64,000 nt of DNA. It comes from Saprospiraceae bacterium (GTDB lineage Bacteria; Bacteroidota; Bacteroidia; Chitinophagales; Saprospiraceae). The notes beneath the pieces are model-generated. The model was not told where the DNA came from. It searched no databases and was given only the letters and a program-made list of their open reading frames with translations. The DNA is taken from NCBI GenBank assembly GCA_028285085.1, contig JANQQI010000087.1:1-64000 (forward strand), written 5' to 3'. The position numbers and the translations under genes were made by a program. Positions 55,022 to 63,711 of this stretch are shown here, one piece after another (the stretch's first letter is position 1; the number at the start of each line of letters is the position of its first letter).

Positions 55022-56897
55022 GCTTATAACTAACTTTTATGGGTATGCTAGAAGTTGATTTTTGTTCTAACAGCACTTGCAGTTGTTGACATATCCCTTC
55101 CCAATCTTCTCTTTGATATTTCTTCGACGGTTTTAGGAAAACTTCTAGAATTCTTGTCATTCCAAAATCATCTCGGGGGTCCGTTCCCACACCATCTTTT
55201 ACATCTACCTCACTTATTTTTTCATGGAGAAAACTCTTACAAAAAATCTTGACATCTTCACGTGTCACAATTCTTCCGCGGCTCAATAAAGCACTTTTCA
55301 TTGCCGTAATTTGTTGAGTGGAGTTAAGAGGCGCTCTCCCGTCCGTTGGCGAGGTGAGTAGAGCTAAAGACTCTGAATCAAAATCAGATTTCCTTTTCGA
55401 AATACATTTTATCACAGATTTGATAGATAAATTATTGGCCTCGTCTCCAATGGAAGTCCAGTACTCTACCCTCACTTGTAGGTTTGAAGACACCCCTGCA
55501 TGCAGCAGTACATAGACATCCCGGGTAGGTTTTTCTTCCTGTGCTGTTTTTGATATTCTTTTTCCCAATAAATGATGAACATCTTCTAAGGATAGAGCCC
55601 CCGCAGCTGCTTCAATTAGATCTTCATGTTTATAATTATCTTGCAGTACATTAACGACATATGAGAGTCTTTGCCAAGCATTAAAGTCATCCCAACGTCC
55701 TACTCCACCCTGCCGGAGCGTATAAGAAGGTTTACGTTCTTCTTTAAATTCTGCAAAAGGTTTAAATGTAAAGAGGGGATTCTCGGGAGGCTTTATTTCA
55801 TATACTCTGCGTACTGATAAAAAATCTTCTTTGGGTTGCAGGGATACCCATTTAATGGAGTTGCTTCTAAAGTAATGATGCTCTCCTCTACCGTGTCCAT
55901 TTAAGCGGCGATTGACAACTGGAAAAACATTTAGCTTAACAGCTAATCTTTCCTCTATTCTAGAAATCTCAACAGATTTTGATAATTGGATTTCTAACCA
56001 ATACAAAGGTTTATCCAATTCTGCGTTAAGCTTGGATAGCTTCGCTTGTAATTCTTCGGGAGTAGAAACAGAATTAGCGAACCAATTGCTCAAGAAAACA
56101 TGAGGATCTACTGGGCTAGGTTCAGGAATATCTAAATCTGTAAAATTTAAGAAATGATGCTCGTATCTTGCACAAACTGTCTTTTGTAACCTTTCGTTAC
56201 CATTTAAATAATCTTCAAGAATTGTCGCACGTTGAGGTAATCCACTCCGAAGATTCAATGCCTCTCCGTGAAACTTACATTGACTATTGGGGAGAGCGGC
56301 AAAAAATAAAGCCTTCTCTGACTCAGTTGCACTTTTTCCCTTTAAATCAAAAAACAAGGTTGCCCCAGCCCAATCGACTATTGGCTCCGCCGATTCAAAT
56401 CCTATAGCAATTTTTCTAATTTCAGATTTTTTACGCGGGGATTTCTTTTTTAGATTCCGCAATCGTTTTTTGGTATCTAAAATTTGATTTTCAGTTGCAA
56501 TAACTTTTATCTCGATGGGTAGAATTCTGGTGGGCACCAAGGGAGAAAAAGCAATATCCTCTTTTTCGCTTTCTTGCTCAACCAAAAACTCAGTCGTTTC
56601 ATCAATGACAAATGATTCAGAATTAGCATTCCCAACGACCAAGGCATGTGCGGGTTGGGGAAGATGGAAATATTCTGGTAGCAATACTTTCGCGAGTCGC
56701 TTCTGCAGGCGGCGCTCTGTATCATTCAAATTTTGATACACCCGCTCCAGCTCAGAGGCTAATGCGCCTGACATAAACCGAATGATGGGATCAAATTGCT
56801 GTCCTACATCCCTTTCTACATCATCGTACTCTACTTCATATATATCGGCCGCCCAATATAGTATTGATTTATAGAGTTCTTCGGTAGTTATGTTCAT
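55008..56897 (-). CDS. tssF: T6SS baseplate protein TssF
   Basis: The 629-residue protein has the length and layout of TssF (VasA family), with an N-terminal helical region including ALASELERVYQNLNDTERRLQKRLAKVLLPEYFHLPQPAHA split over a conserved block and long beta-rich middle. The C-terminus has FGMTRILEVFLKPSKKYQRED. It pairs with TssG downstream. It acts in the cytoplasmic baseplate. Confidence 0.8.
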   Translation of the reverse strand: MNITTEELYKSILYWAADIYEVEYDDVERDVGQQFDPIIRFMSGALASELERVYQNLNDTERRLQKRLAKVLLPEYFHLPQPAHALVVGNANSESFVIDETTEFLVEQESEKEDIAFSPLVPTRILPIEIKVIATENQILDTKKRLRNLKKKSPRKKSEIRKIAIGFESAEPIVDWAGATLFFDLKGKSATESEKALFFAALPNSQCKFHGEALNLRSGLPQRATILEDYLNGNERLQKTVCARYEHHFLNFTDLDIPEPSPVDPHVFLSNWFANSVSTPEELQAKLSKLNAELDKPLYWLEIQLSKSVEISRIEERLAVKLNVFPVVNRRLNGHGRGEHHYFRSNSIKWVSLQPKEDFLSVRRVYEIKPPENPLFTFKPFAEFKEERKPSYTLRQGGVGRWDDFNAWQRLSYVVNVLQDNYKHEDLIEAAAGALSLEDVHHLLGKRISKTAQEEKPTRDVYVLLHAGVSSNLQVRVEYWTSIGDEANNLSIKSVIKCISKRKSDFDSESLALLTSPTDGRAPLNSTQQITAMKSALLSRGRIVTREDVKIFCKSFLHEKISEVDVKDGVGTDPRDDFGMTRILEVFLKPSKKYQREDWEGICQQLQVLLEQKSTSSIPIKVSYKLDSK

Positions 56898-57126
56898 AGT
56901 CGCTTTTTAGTTTTGCCTTAGAGCTAAAGTCTGTTAACGGGTCTACGTAATACGCTTGGTTCTTGTATGCTGCTGCTTTTTATACCAGAATTGGTAAACC
57001 CACTGAGGTCAATTACTTTTCAGTCGCTTATTGAAATTCACCCTGATTCGTGAGTTTTAATTTTCTTTTGAAGTAACCATTGGTTGCAGACATTTTACAA
57101 TTTCATGAGGTGACTCTACCAGAAGT

Positions 57127-57771
57127 TTAAAATGCTTTTTGATAACGATCTTGTGTATAATCCGTTAATCTGCAAATACATCTTGCAGGCATTCCTCTTT
57201 TAAGTTTCCATTGTGGCACCCCGCTGTCTTTTGCCGACGGGTACATTTCATCGTTAATGCTTTTATTCTTTTTATAAATATCGGAAGCCAAAGCAAAAGC
57301 AGATTTCACTTGTTGAATTAATTCGAAATTATCTCTATACATCAGGTTGATATGATCAATTACTTCTTGCTCACTTCGTCCGTAGGTCTTGACTTCTCGT
57401 ATAAGTTGATAATCTTCCCTTGATAGATACTTTGCCATCGCCTCGATATGCATTTGCAATGGTATGACTTTGATTAATCTCTTTCGGCGGAAGGTACTTA
57501 AATCTTCATTCCTTTTTTCATTTGTATTGATAGCATTTTGCAGATTAGAATTTTCAAATTTATGCCCAGGAAAAACACTTGTTCCGTATCGATCAAAATC
57601 CGAAGCATGATTAGGCGGAGTAACAATATAGAAGTCTGCCCCTTGCTTGAGACGGCCTTGCTCGTAACCAAGGATACCTTCTATTTCATATAGCGATAAG
57701 CCAATGAGGTATTTCTCAAGGGTAAAAAATCCATAGACTTGGGTGGGGATATCGAGGCTGAGTTGTATCAT
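57127..57771 (-). CDS. Uncharacterised protein in the T6SS locus
   Basis: The 214-residue protein has no signal peptide or membrane segment. The middle is helical (QMHIEAMAKYLSREDYQLIRE) and the first 60 residues look beta-rich. It lies between the toxin-immunity pair and TssF and reads in the same direction. Function unknown; it may be a second immunity gene, a chaperone or a baseplate accessory. Confidence 0.5.
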   Translation of the reverse strand: MIQLSLDIPTQVYGFFTLEKYLIGLSLYEIEGILGYEQGRLKQGADFYIVTPPNHASDFDRYGTSVFPGHKFENSNLQNAINTNEKRNEDLSTFRRKRLIKVIPLQMHIEAMAKYLSREDYQLIREVKTYGRSEQEVIDHINLMYRDNFELIQQVKSAFALASDIYKKNKSINDEMYPSAKDSGVPQWKLKRGMPARCICRLTDYTQDRYQKAF

Positions 57772-57823
57772 ATAGTTAAAAAATCACATATTGATATATA
57801 AAAAATAATTGAAACATCTACTA

Positions 57824-58294
57824 TCATTTGAAAATCTCAGGATTATTCAAAGAAAATGCTCTTATGATTTTATCACCAAAAATTGAAATTGAAAGATTAA
57901 TCCCATCAGCAAAAACACCATTTGCTAAATTTGAAGTAACAAAAAAATTAAAATCTCCATTTGGAAATATTGGAATCATCCATTCTCCAAACTCATCTTC
58001 TTCAAAGGGCAGATTAGGATCAAATGAATAAGAATTATGTTGCCAGCTTAAAGCAAACATTCTTTCGCCATTGGTCAAATCCGAGAAAACATTTTTTGAT
58101 ACTATATGTAGATTATCATATAATTTTTCATCAAATTTTTCATCATAATAATTAGATATATCATATCTCTTTACAGGCTTAGGAAATTCGATTAGTCTTT
58201 TTTTATTTGAATTAGGCTTAAACATGAATCGCTCGTAAATAATTTCCCAAATTTTACCACTTTCTATATCTTCCAATAATCTCCAATTTTCCAT
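57824..58294 (-). CDS. DUF2716-like probable immunity protein
   Basis: The 156-residue protein matches the DUF2716 pattern from memory: W-x-x-I-Y-E-R-F near the start, FPKPVKRYDISNYY, FALSWQHNSYSFDPNLPFE, EFGEWMIPIFPNGDFNFF. No signal is present, so it is cytoplasmic. Its ATG lies 1 base after the TAA of the RNase toxin gene, which indicates translational coupling. It would therefore be the antitoxin. Barnase-type toxins are usually paired with barstar, which this does not resemble. Confidence 0.7.
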   Translation of the reverse strand: MENWRLLEDIESGKIWEIIYERFMFKPNSNKKRLIEFPKPVKRYDISNYYDEKFDEKLYDNLHIVSKNVFSDLTNGERMFALSWQHNSYSFDPNLPFEEDEFGEWMIPIFPNGDFNFFVTSNLANGVFADGINLSISIFGDKIIRAFSLNNPEIFK

Positions 58295-58295
58295 A

Positions 58296-59474
58296 TTAAT
58301 TTATTTCTGAAAAAGTAAGATAATGATCGTTCGTATAATATGATTTTCCATTAGTTCCAATTACAACTCTTTCCTTACCTCTATTTACTCCTTTTTTATA
58401 GGGATGTACATCATATTCCTTATATGAAATAGAATTTCCACTTTTATCAGTTCTTGGAAGAACTTGTCCACCACCTCTACCATCGTTCGTAAATTTTCTT
58501 CCTCCTTTATAACCTGGTTGAGCAGATCCATTATACTGTTTAGCATGATTTATTACATCGTATGCTCTTTGAGGAATTGATTTAGGAGAAGGTATTAACT
58601 TCTTACTTTCAGGTGTCTTAACCTTATTTTTTGATTTAACGACTCTTCCAGCTCTTCCAATAACATATGCTCCTCCGACTATCACCAATCCTGATACAAC
58701 ATTTCTTAACCTCTGTTCATTCGGAGCATGGTAAAGCGCTTTGGCATCATATCCTATTCCAACAGCAAAAGCACCAGCAGATGGTGCTAGAAGATACGCT
58801 CCTCCTGGCATTGCTACCGCGGCCCCTCCTATTGCTCCCATTTTTGCACCTTCCCACATGCCTTCACCAACTCCTTCCCACGAACCTGTTTGTACGCCTC
58901 CTGCAACTCCTCCTACCGCAGCTCCTACCGCAGCTCCTACTGCTGCACCTTTCAACGCAGTAGTAGCTAATGCTGCAACTGCAGGCGCAGCAGCACCTCC
59001 TGTAAAAGCAATTGCTGCCACCCCTGCAACAGCAGCTAGGCCGACTCCTACCCAAAACAAGGTATCAGCCGCATCTTTTGCTTCTTCGGCTTTAGCTTCT
59101 GCTTGTTGGGCCAAGTTTTCTTGGTTGGCCGAAGTAGCGGCTACTTTATTGAAATGGATGTCTATTTTACCCCCTACTCCACATGGCAAAAAAGAATCTT
59201 CTAAAAGGGGCTTTGCACTAGCCACTTGAACTTGACTTTCATAAACCTTCATCCATTTTATTGGGGCAGGTACACATGGATTACCCATCATACAAGCACA
59301 TGCTCCAAATGGCTTTATATTCACCATTGGAATCATATCCATTTCATTCGCCCATAATTCTCCATATAAACTTACTGTTTTTGGGGTAACGGTCAAAGTG
59401 GAAGGGGCCGCTCCTTTATCACAAGTAAGGAAGACGCCATTTGGTACAAACTTTTTTCCATTATCCCCTGGCAT
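58296..59474 (-). CDS. PAAR-like (DUF4280) T6SS effector with C-terminal RNase Sa/barnase-like toxin
   Basis: The 392-residue protein has an N-terminal DUF4280/PAAR-like domain (residues 1-110, GACACMMGNPCVPAP, LPCGVGGKI), a hydrophobic Gly-Ala-rich region at about 140-280 that may cross a membrane, and a C-terminal microbial ribonuclease domain. The last carries KEYDV with Glu353, ERVVIG with Arg369, and DHYLTF with His384, the Glu-Arg-His set and spacing of barnase/RNase Sa. The PAAR part caps the VgrG spike and the toxin would cleave RNA in a target cell. It lies downstream of VgrG, TssE and the 59478 gene. Confidence 0.8.
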   Translation of the reverse strand: MPGDNGKKFVPNGVFLTCDKGAAPSTLTVTPKTVSLYGELWANEMDMIPMVNIKPFGACACMMGNPCVPAPIKWMKVYESQVQVASAKPLLEDSFLPCGVGGKIDIHFNKVAATSANQENLAQQAEAKAEEAKDAADTLFWVGVGLAAVAGVAAIAFTGGAAAPAVAALATTALKGAAVGAAVGAAVGGVAGGVQTGSWEGVGEGMWEGAKMGAIGGAAVAMPGGAYLLAPSAGAFAVGIGYDAKALYHAPNEQRLRNVVSGLVIVGGAYVIGRAGRVVKSKNKVKTPESKKLIPSPKSIPQRAYDVINHAKQYNGSAQPGYKGGRKFTNDGRGGGQVLPRTDKSGNSISYKEYDVHPYKKGVNRGKERVVIGTNGKSYYTNDHYLTFSEIN

Positions 59475-59477
59475 TTC

Positions 59478-60350
59478 TTAGTTTTTAGAAGTAAGTAAAT
59501 GTTGAATTTCATTAGAGTAAATCCCAGGCACTTCTGCTTTCAAATACTGTTTTGCTGCCCCAATCCATGAATCGGACTGTCGGATTTCATATTGCTCGAA
59601 GAAAGATATTTCCAGATTTACTTTTAAATTAAAACTATCTCTTATTTGCCGAATCATTTTCCGAAATGCATCATCATCAAATCTTTTTGAATCTAATCTC
59701 CCTTGCCCATTAAGAATGAAAAGAGGTAAATCACTTTTAACTTCTGTAGCAGTTTTCATGTCAATAGCTAGTGGTAAATCAATTTGATTAAAAAATCCTT
59801 TAATATTCCTATTTGACTGAAATTCAGGAGTTTCACCAAAAGAGTAGATTCCTGAAAACAATACCCCATATATTCCTTTATATTTCATTGTCTCTAGCAT
59901 AAGCGCCTCTCCTGCAAATAGGTTTTTTTCAAATGCAGCAAGAAATTGTTCTATTTGAAGGTTTCTACCATATTTAGTCTTCATTTGTTCTTTTAACGGA
60001 TACCACTTATTGCCTAAGTCCGTAAAATTTGTTATATGCAAAATATCACCCTTCAAGTCTGTTTCAAATACTAAATATTTATTCAGTTCATTTAATTCAG
60101 ACATCAAAATAGAGCTAGCATCCTTTGCTGATTGCTGATTTGAAATAACCTCAACCCCTATTAAGTCACCTCCTTCCGATTGATCAAGCAATGTTTGCTT
60201 AACCTTTGTAATTATTTTGTTTTCAAACAACCTATTTTCCATCTCAATCCTCGAGGTAGTTTGGATTTCATACGCTTCAGAATGCCCAATATTTTTCAAT
60301 CTTACCATTGGTGCTATTGATTTCATTTTCTTGTATTTATCGCCCGCCAA
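59478..60350 (-). CDS. Uncharacterised T6SS-locus protein
   Basis: The 290-residue soluble protein is placed between TssE and the PAAR effector, overlapping the TssE frame by 14 bases. It has no recognised domain. Its position suggests an effector chaperone or an adaptor that loads the PAAR protein onto VgrG, but this is inference. Confidence 0.5.
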   Translation of the reverse strand: MAGDKYKKMKSIAPMVRLKNIGHSEAYEIQTTSRIEMENRLFENKIITKVKQTLLDQSEGGDLIGVEVISNQQSAKDASSILMSELNELNKYLVFETDLKGDILHITNFTDLGNKWYPLKEQMKTKYGRNLQIEQFLAAFEKNLFAGEALMLETMKYKGIYGVLFSGIYSFGETPEFQSNRNIKGFFNQIDLPLAIDMKTATEVKSDLPLFILNGQGRLDSKRFDDDAFRKMIRQIRDSFNLKVNLEISFFEQYEIRQSDSWIGAAKQYLKAEVPGIYSNEIQHLLTSKN

Positions 60351-60807
60351 TAGGAATAACTAAAGGAAATACTTCTTTCGCTTCATCTGCAATTTCATTA
60401 TCAGGATAATGAAATAACTCTCTCCGTCCTAAGGTAAGTCTTCCTGATATTTGAACTTTCACCTTTACAACTGAGTTGTTTGATTGCTTACTAGGTTCGC
60501 TCAAATCCACTAATAAGTCTGTCATATGAATTCTTTTCTCATATCTTTGTAGTAGATCCTTCAAACTTTTTTGTACATCTTCTCTCATTCTTTCCTTCCA
60601 TGCTCTCTTCGTTCCCTCTTGTGGAGGGGTAGCCGCTTGATATTTATTGAGGATACAACCAAATGTTGGATCAAATCTATAGCTGAGTGAAAATGTTTTC
60701 AACATCAGTCTTACATTTTGGTGAATAGATAGCCTGATGTCGATGTTTTCAACTTGTGAGCCTTTCATTATTTTATCGAACCGAAGAGGTATTGGATAGT
60801 ATTCCAT
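60337..60807 (-). CDS. tssE: TssE/gp25-like baseplate protein
   Basis: The 156-residue protein has the gp25 pattern: IDIRLSIHQNVRLMLKTFSLSYRFDPTFGC, then a helix, then MTDLLVDL and VKVQISGRLTLG. It is the wedge protein of contractile tails and T6SS baseplates. It lies 11 bases after VgrG. Confidence 0.8.
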   Translation of the reverse strand: MEYYPIPLRFDKIMKGSQVENIDIRLSIHQNVRLMLKTFSLSYRFDPTFGCILNKYQAATPPQEGTKRAWKERMREDVQKSLKDLLQRYEKRIHMTDLLVDLSEPSKQSNNSVVKVKVQISGRLTLGRRELFHYPDNEIADEAKEVFPLVIPIGGR

Positions 60808-60818
60808 TATGAATAATG

Positions 60819-62603
60819 TTACGAATTAAGTTTAATGGGATTACCGACCACGTCAATTGTTCCACTGCTTCCAACGTTTATTTCACTTCCTTCGATAGAC
60901 GTTGTTTGGCCTCCAATAATAGTAACCGTTTCTCCTCCAGTAGCATCTAAAGATTTACCACTATTTATCTCTATAGTCTCTCCTGAAGTTACCTCTACTT
61001 GCTTTTGAGCATTTAATGTGATAGTCTCAGCTGCTTCTACATTAACAGTTTTAGCAATTACTGTAATAGTTCCCATTCCTGCATCTAGTTTTATCACACT
61101 ATCTTCTTTTCCCCCAGTATTAATCGTTATACTTTTGCCAGCACTCATAGTAATAGCGCTTGGGGCACTTATTAATATGCTTTTATTTTTATCATCAAAC
61201 TTCCACTGATTTTTTCCTTTAGATTTAAATCCTTTGTACCTATTTTTTTTGTCGAACCATTCAGGTTTAGCATCATTATTATACATTCCCGTCAGTACGT
61301 AGGGTTTATCGGGGTTATTATTCTCAAACCCCACTAATACTTGATCATCCACCTCTGGAATGATATAAAACCCTTTATCCTTTCCAGTATATGGAGAAGC
61401 CACTCTTATCCAGGGGGATTTCTCATCGCTTCCCTCTTGCCATAAAAATTTGACTTTTACTCTACCAAGACTGTCCTCGTCATCGACATCTGTAACTTTT
61501 GCAAGTTGCGTTTCACAAAACGGAGGATTGGGAACAGTACTTAGTGGGGGTGTTCCTACTTCGACAGGAATGGCCTCAAAAGCGTTTGTATAATCTCCAC
61601 CTTGAGCGATGTCGTGTGTAATCATAGTAATGATAAACGAGCCATAGGTCTCGCCTACTATTTTATCGCTTACTTCTATGGTTGTTCCAACTTTCAGATC
61701 AGGATTAGAGCTAGAGCCACTAAATAAAACCATTTCATCTGTACTAATTTGCTCCCATCGCTCCACCATGTTCTTTAGTTCACCATCCTCTACTGCTGTT
61801 TGTAATGAGACTGATGGTACTTGGTTAAAAATCTTATCATTGGATATTCCTAGAACAGTTTTTCCAAGGTCGCTGGTTTTAGAAGCATTAGGTGCTTCTT
61901 CAGCTAACTGCTCGTGTTTAGTATAATCATAAGCTCGCATCTCAAATTTTGTCGGAAATGCTTTTACGGATAAGTCAAAATATTTTAGTCCACTTTCGCC
62001 AAAACTTAGAGGTATTGCTTCTCCACCTTCTGGTTTGCCAAAAAACAGATCAAGGCCATCGTAATAAAACCATTCGCCGTATCGATTAGCTAATCTTACT
62101 GCATAGGCAAAATTACTTTCCTTATATTGCACACAGTATGGTAATGTTTCTGTAAATACTTTGGAAGCGATGTTGGGCGGTTGAGGGAATGCTCCATTAT
62201 ATGGACTAAATACTTCATCTAATATTTCATTTAAGCCTTTGTCGGTAAAAGAACGCGTATTGGCACCATCATCCAAGACAATGGTTGGACTTTCTCCCCT
62301 AACCACGATCTCTGCGGTACCTCTTAATCTTGTTAACCCTAAAGAGGTAACAATACCTTTAAATATATCCTTTACAGGAGAGAGGATAATATTAATATCT
62401 TTTTCATAATCAATTCCAATCTTGACGGTTTGTCCAATCCAGGAATTAACTTTCTCTAGTAAAACACCTTTGCTAGCATCTTGCCGTAAACGAATCTCAA
62501 ATAAATGATGGCTAGCCACTATCTGTCGGATGTGAATACTAGAAAAATCATTATCTGATATTCTAGTCCCACCAATAAATAAGGATGTTCTAACTGTAGC
62601 CAT
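60819..62603 (-). CDS. vgrG: VgrG-type spike protein
   Basis: The 594-residue protein has a gp27-like N-terminal part (residues 1-360), a gp5-type OB fold (VKVKFLWQEGSDEKSPWIRVASPYTG near residue 400, VGFENNNPDKPYVLTGMYN) and a C-terminal beta-helix of short repeats (SIEGSEINVGSSG). This is the classical VgrG needle tip. It has no attached effector domain, so the lipase downstream and the PAAR toxin are its likely cargo. Confidence 0.88.
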   Translation of the reverse strand: MATVRTSLFIGGTRISDNDFSSIHIRQIVASHHLFEIRLRQDASKGVLLEKVNSWIGQTVKIGIDYEKDINIILSPVKDIFKGIVTSLGLTRLRGTAEIVVRGESPTIVLDDGANTRSFTDKGLNEILDEVFSPYNGAFPQPPNIASKVFTETLPYCVQYKESNFAYAVRLANRYGEWFYYDGLDLFFGKPEGGEAIPLSFGESGLKYFDLSVKAFPTKFEMRAYDYTKHEQLAEEAPNASKTSDLGKTVLGISNDKIFNQVPSVSLQTAVEDGELKNMVERWEQISTDEMVLFSGSSSNPDLKVGTTIEVSDKIVGETYGSFIITMITHDIAQGGDYTNAFEAIPVEVGTPPLSTVPNPPFCETQLAKVTDVDDEDSLGRVKVKFLWQEGSDEKSPWIRVASPYTGKDKGFYIIPEVDDQVLVGFENNNPDKPYVLTGMYNNDAKPEWFDKKNRYKGFKSKGKNQWKFDDKNKSILISAPSAITMSAGKSITINTGGKEDSVIKLDAGMGTITVIAKTVNVEAAETITLNAQKQVEVTSGETIEINSGKSLDATGGETVTIIGGQTTSIEGSEINVGSSGTIDVVGNPIKLNS

Positions 62604-62659
62604 TACATTTTAATATTTTGGTTTTAAAATTGTATTTTAATAGCAACTATCATTAATTT

Positions 62660-63505
62660 TCAAATGGGCAATCCACAGTACCTCGCTTTTTCTACCATCC
62701 ATTCATATGCCTTTAATGATTCATTCTTACACTTCATATAGTGCTGAATTCTTGATTTGAATTGTTCCTTTATTTTATCAATACTAATACTAGATGGTAT
62801 AAATAATACACTACAGCTGAAATCTGAGGTTATGGTAGTAGGTACAGCTTCTGGTGATCCACCTATTCCTCCATGTGAAGTATCAAATACTTTATAAATA
62901 GTTCCTGCTTTTCCAGTATTTCCAAATGATGATCTAGAATTCTCCAATCCCCGCAAGGCGTGATAAGCGTGTCGAGTATTTACGACATCTCCACCAGAAA
63001 TAAAGAGAGAGCGATCTACACCATCAAATAAGCCCATAAAGTAGACAGGAATTTTATGCTCACTTAGTTTTTGAGCAATATCTATAACCACTCCTCCGCC
63101 TCTACTATGACCAACTAAAACTATTCTTAGATGATCAAAACTTCGAATAGATCTATACCGCTCATTCCTTTGCTTTTCAAAATTAAAATAGCTATTCCAC
63201 ACAGTTGTTGAAGTTATGTTCATAGCTCCGCCAGGTAGCATAGTAGGCTTTTCTATAATTGGAATTTCAGGAAAAAATCTGTCAATAGATTCGAATATTT
63301 TATTCAATCCTGCTTGTCTTTTAGATCCTGAATCAAGTCCCGTAATGGTCCAATCCGGGCCGTCTTGGAAAAACTTTACAAGTTCCGATCCACCATAACC
63401 ATTACCAAATTTTCGATAAAACGTATGAACATGGCTATTCTCTCCTCCGGGCTTTCGCCAATCACTGGAGTCTGTCCCGTCGACTGTTATTAATATCCAT
63501 TTCAT
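62660..63505 (-). CDS. Lipase/esterase-fold candidate T6SS effector (Tle-like)
   Basis: The 281-residue protein is an alpha/beta hydrolase with GHSRGGG (Ser134), a candidate Asp161 in LFDGVDRS and His211 in DTSHGGIGG, a complete triad. The start MKWILITVDGTDSSDW recalls DUF2235/Tle1-type lipases. It lies 56 bases upstream of VgrG on the same strand, the usual place for a lipase effector. No lipoprotein-type immunity gene was seen next to it. Phospholipase activity is inference. Confidence 0.65.
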   Translation of the reverse strand: MKWILITVDGTDSSDWRKPGGENSHVHTFYRKFGNGYGGSELVKFFQDGPDWTITGLDSGSKRQAGLNKIFESIDRFFPEIPIIEKPTMLPGGAMNITSTTVWNSYFNFEKQRNERYRSIRSFDHLRIVLVGHSRGGGVVIDIAQKLSEHKIPVYFMGLFDGVDRSLFISGGDVVNTRHAYHALRGLENSRSSFGNTGKAGTIYKVFDTSHGGIGGSPEAVPTTITSDFSCSVLFIPSSISIDKIKEQFKSRIQHYMKCKNESLKAYEWMVEKARYCGLPI

Positions 63506-63564
63506 AATTTATAATTACCAGGGTATATCAAAATTGAAAACAATATGAATAGCCTTTAGGGCTA

Positions 63565-63707
63565 TTTTAATTTTTTTTATAATGATGAGTAATCGTTATT
63601 TTTCTACAATTAAAATACTCTTTGAATTCATCTACTTCTGACAGAAAAAGCGGAAGCCTGCAGGAATCAAAGCGCATTTCATAGACTTGTTAATGAATTT
63701 TAAGTGG
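63565..63707. repeat. Intergenic repeat family 2, copy C (complete)
   Basis: The left half matches 51637-51695 and the right half (63629-63707) matches 35967-36045. It sits between the right-edge gene stop and the lipase start. Confidence 0.5.
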
Positions 63708-63711
63708 ATTC

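Noticed and set aside
57824-58294. Barstar-type inhibitor for the RNase
   Set aside because: The sequence pattern (FALSWQHNSYSFDP, IPIFPNGDFNFF) resembles DUF2716, not barstar.
58741-59229. Long plus-strand frame opposite the PAAR effector gene
   Set aside because: It is the antisense of the Ala/Gly-rich region, where such shadow frames are expected.
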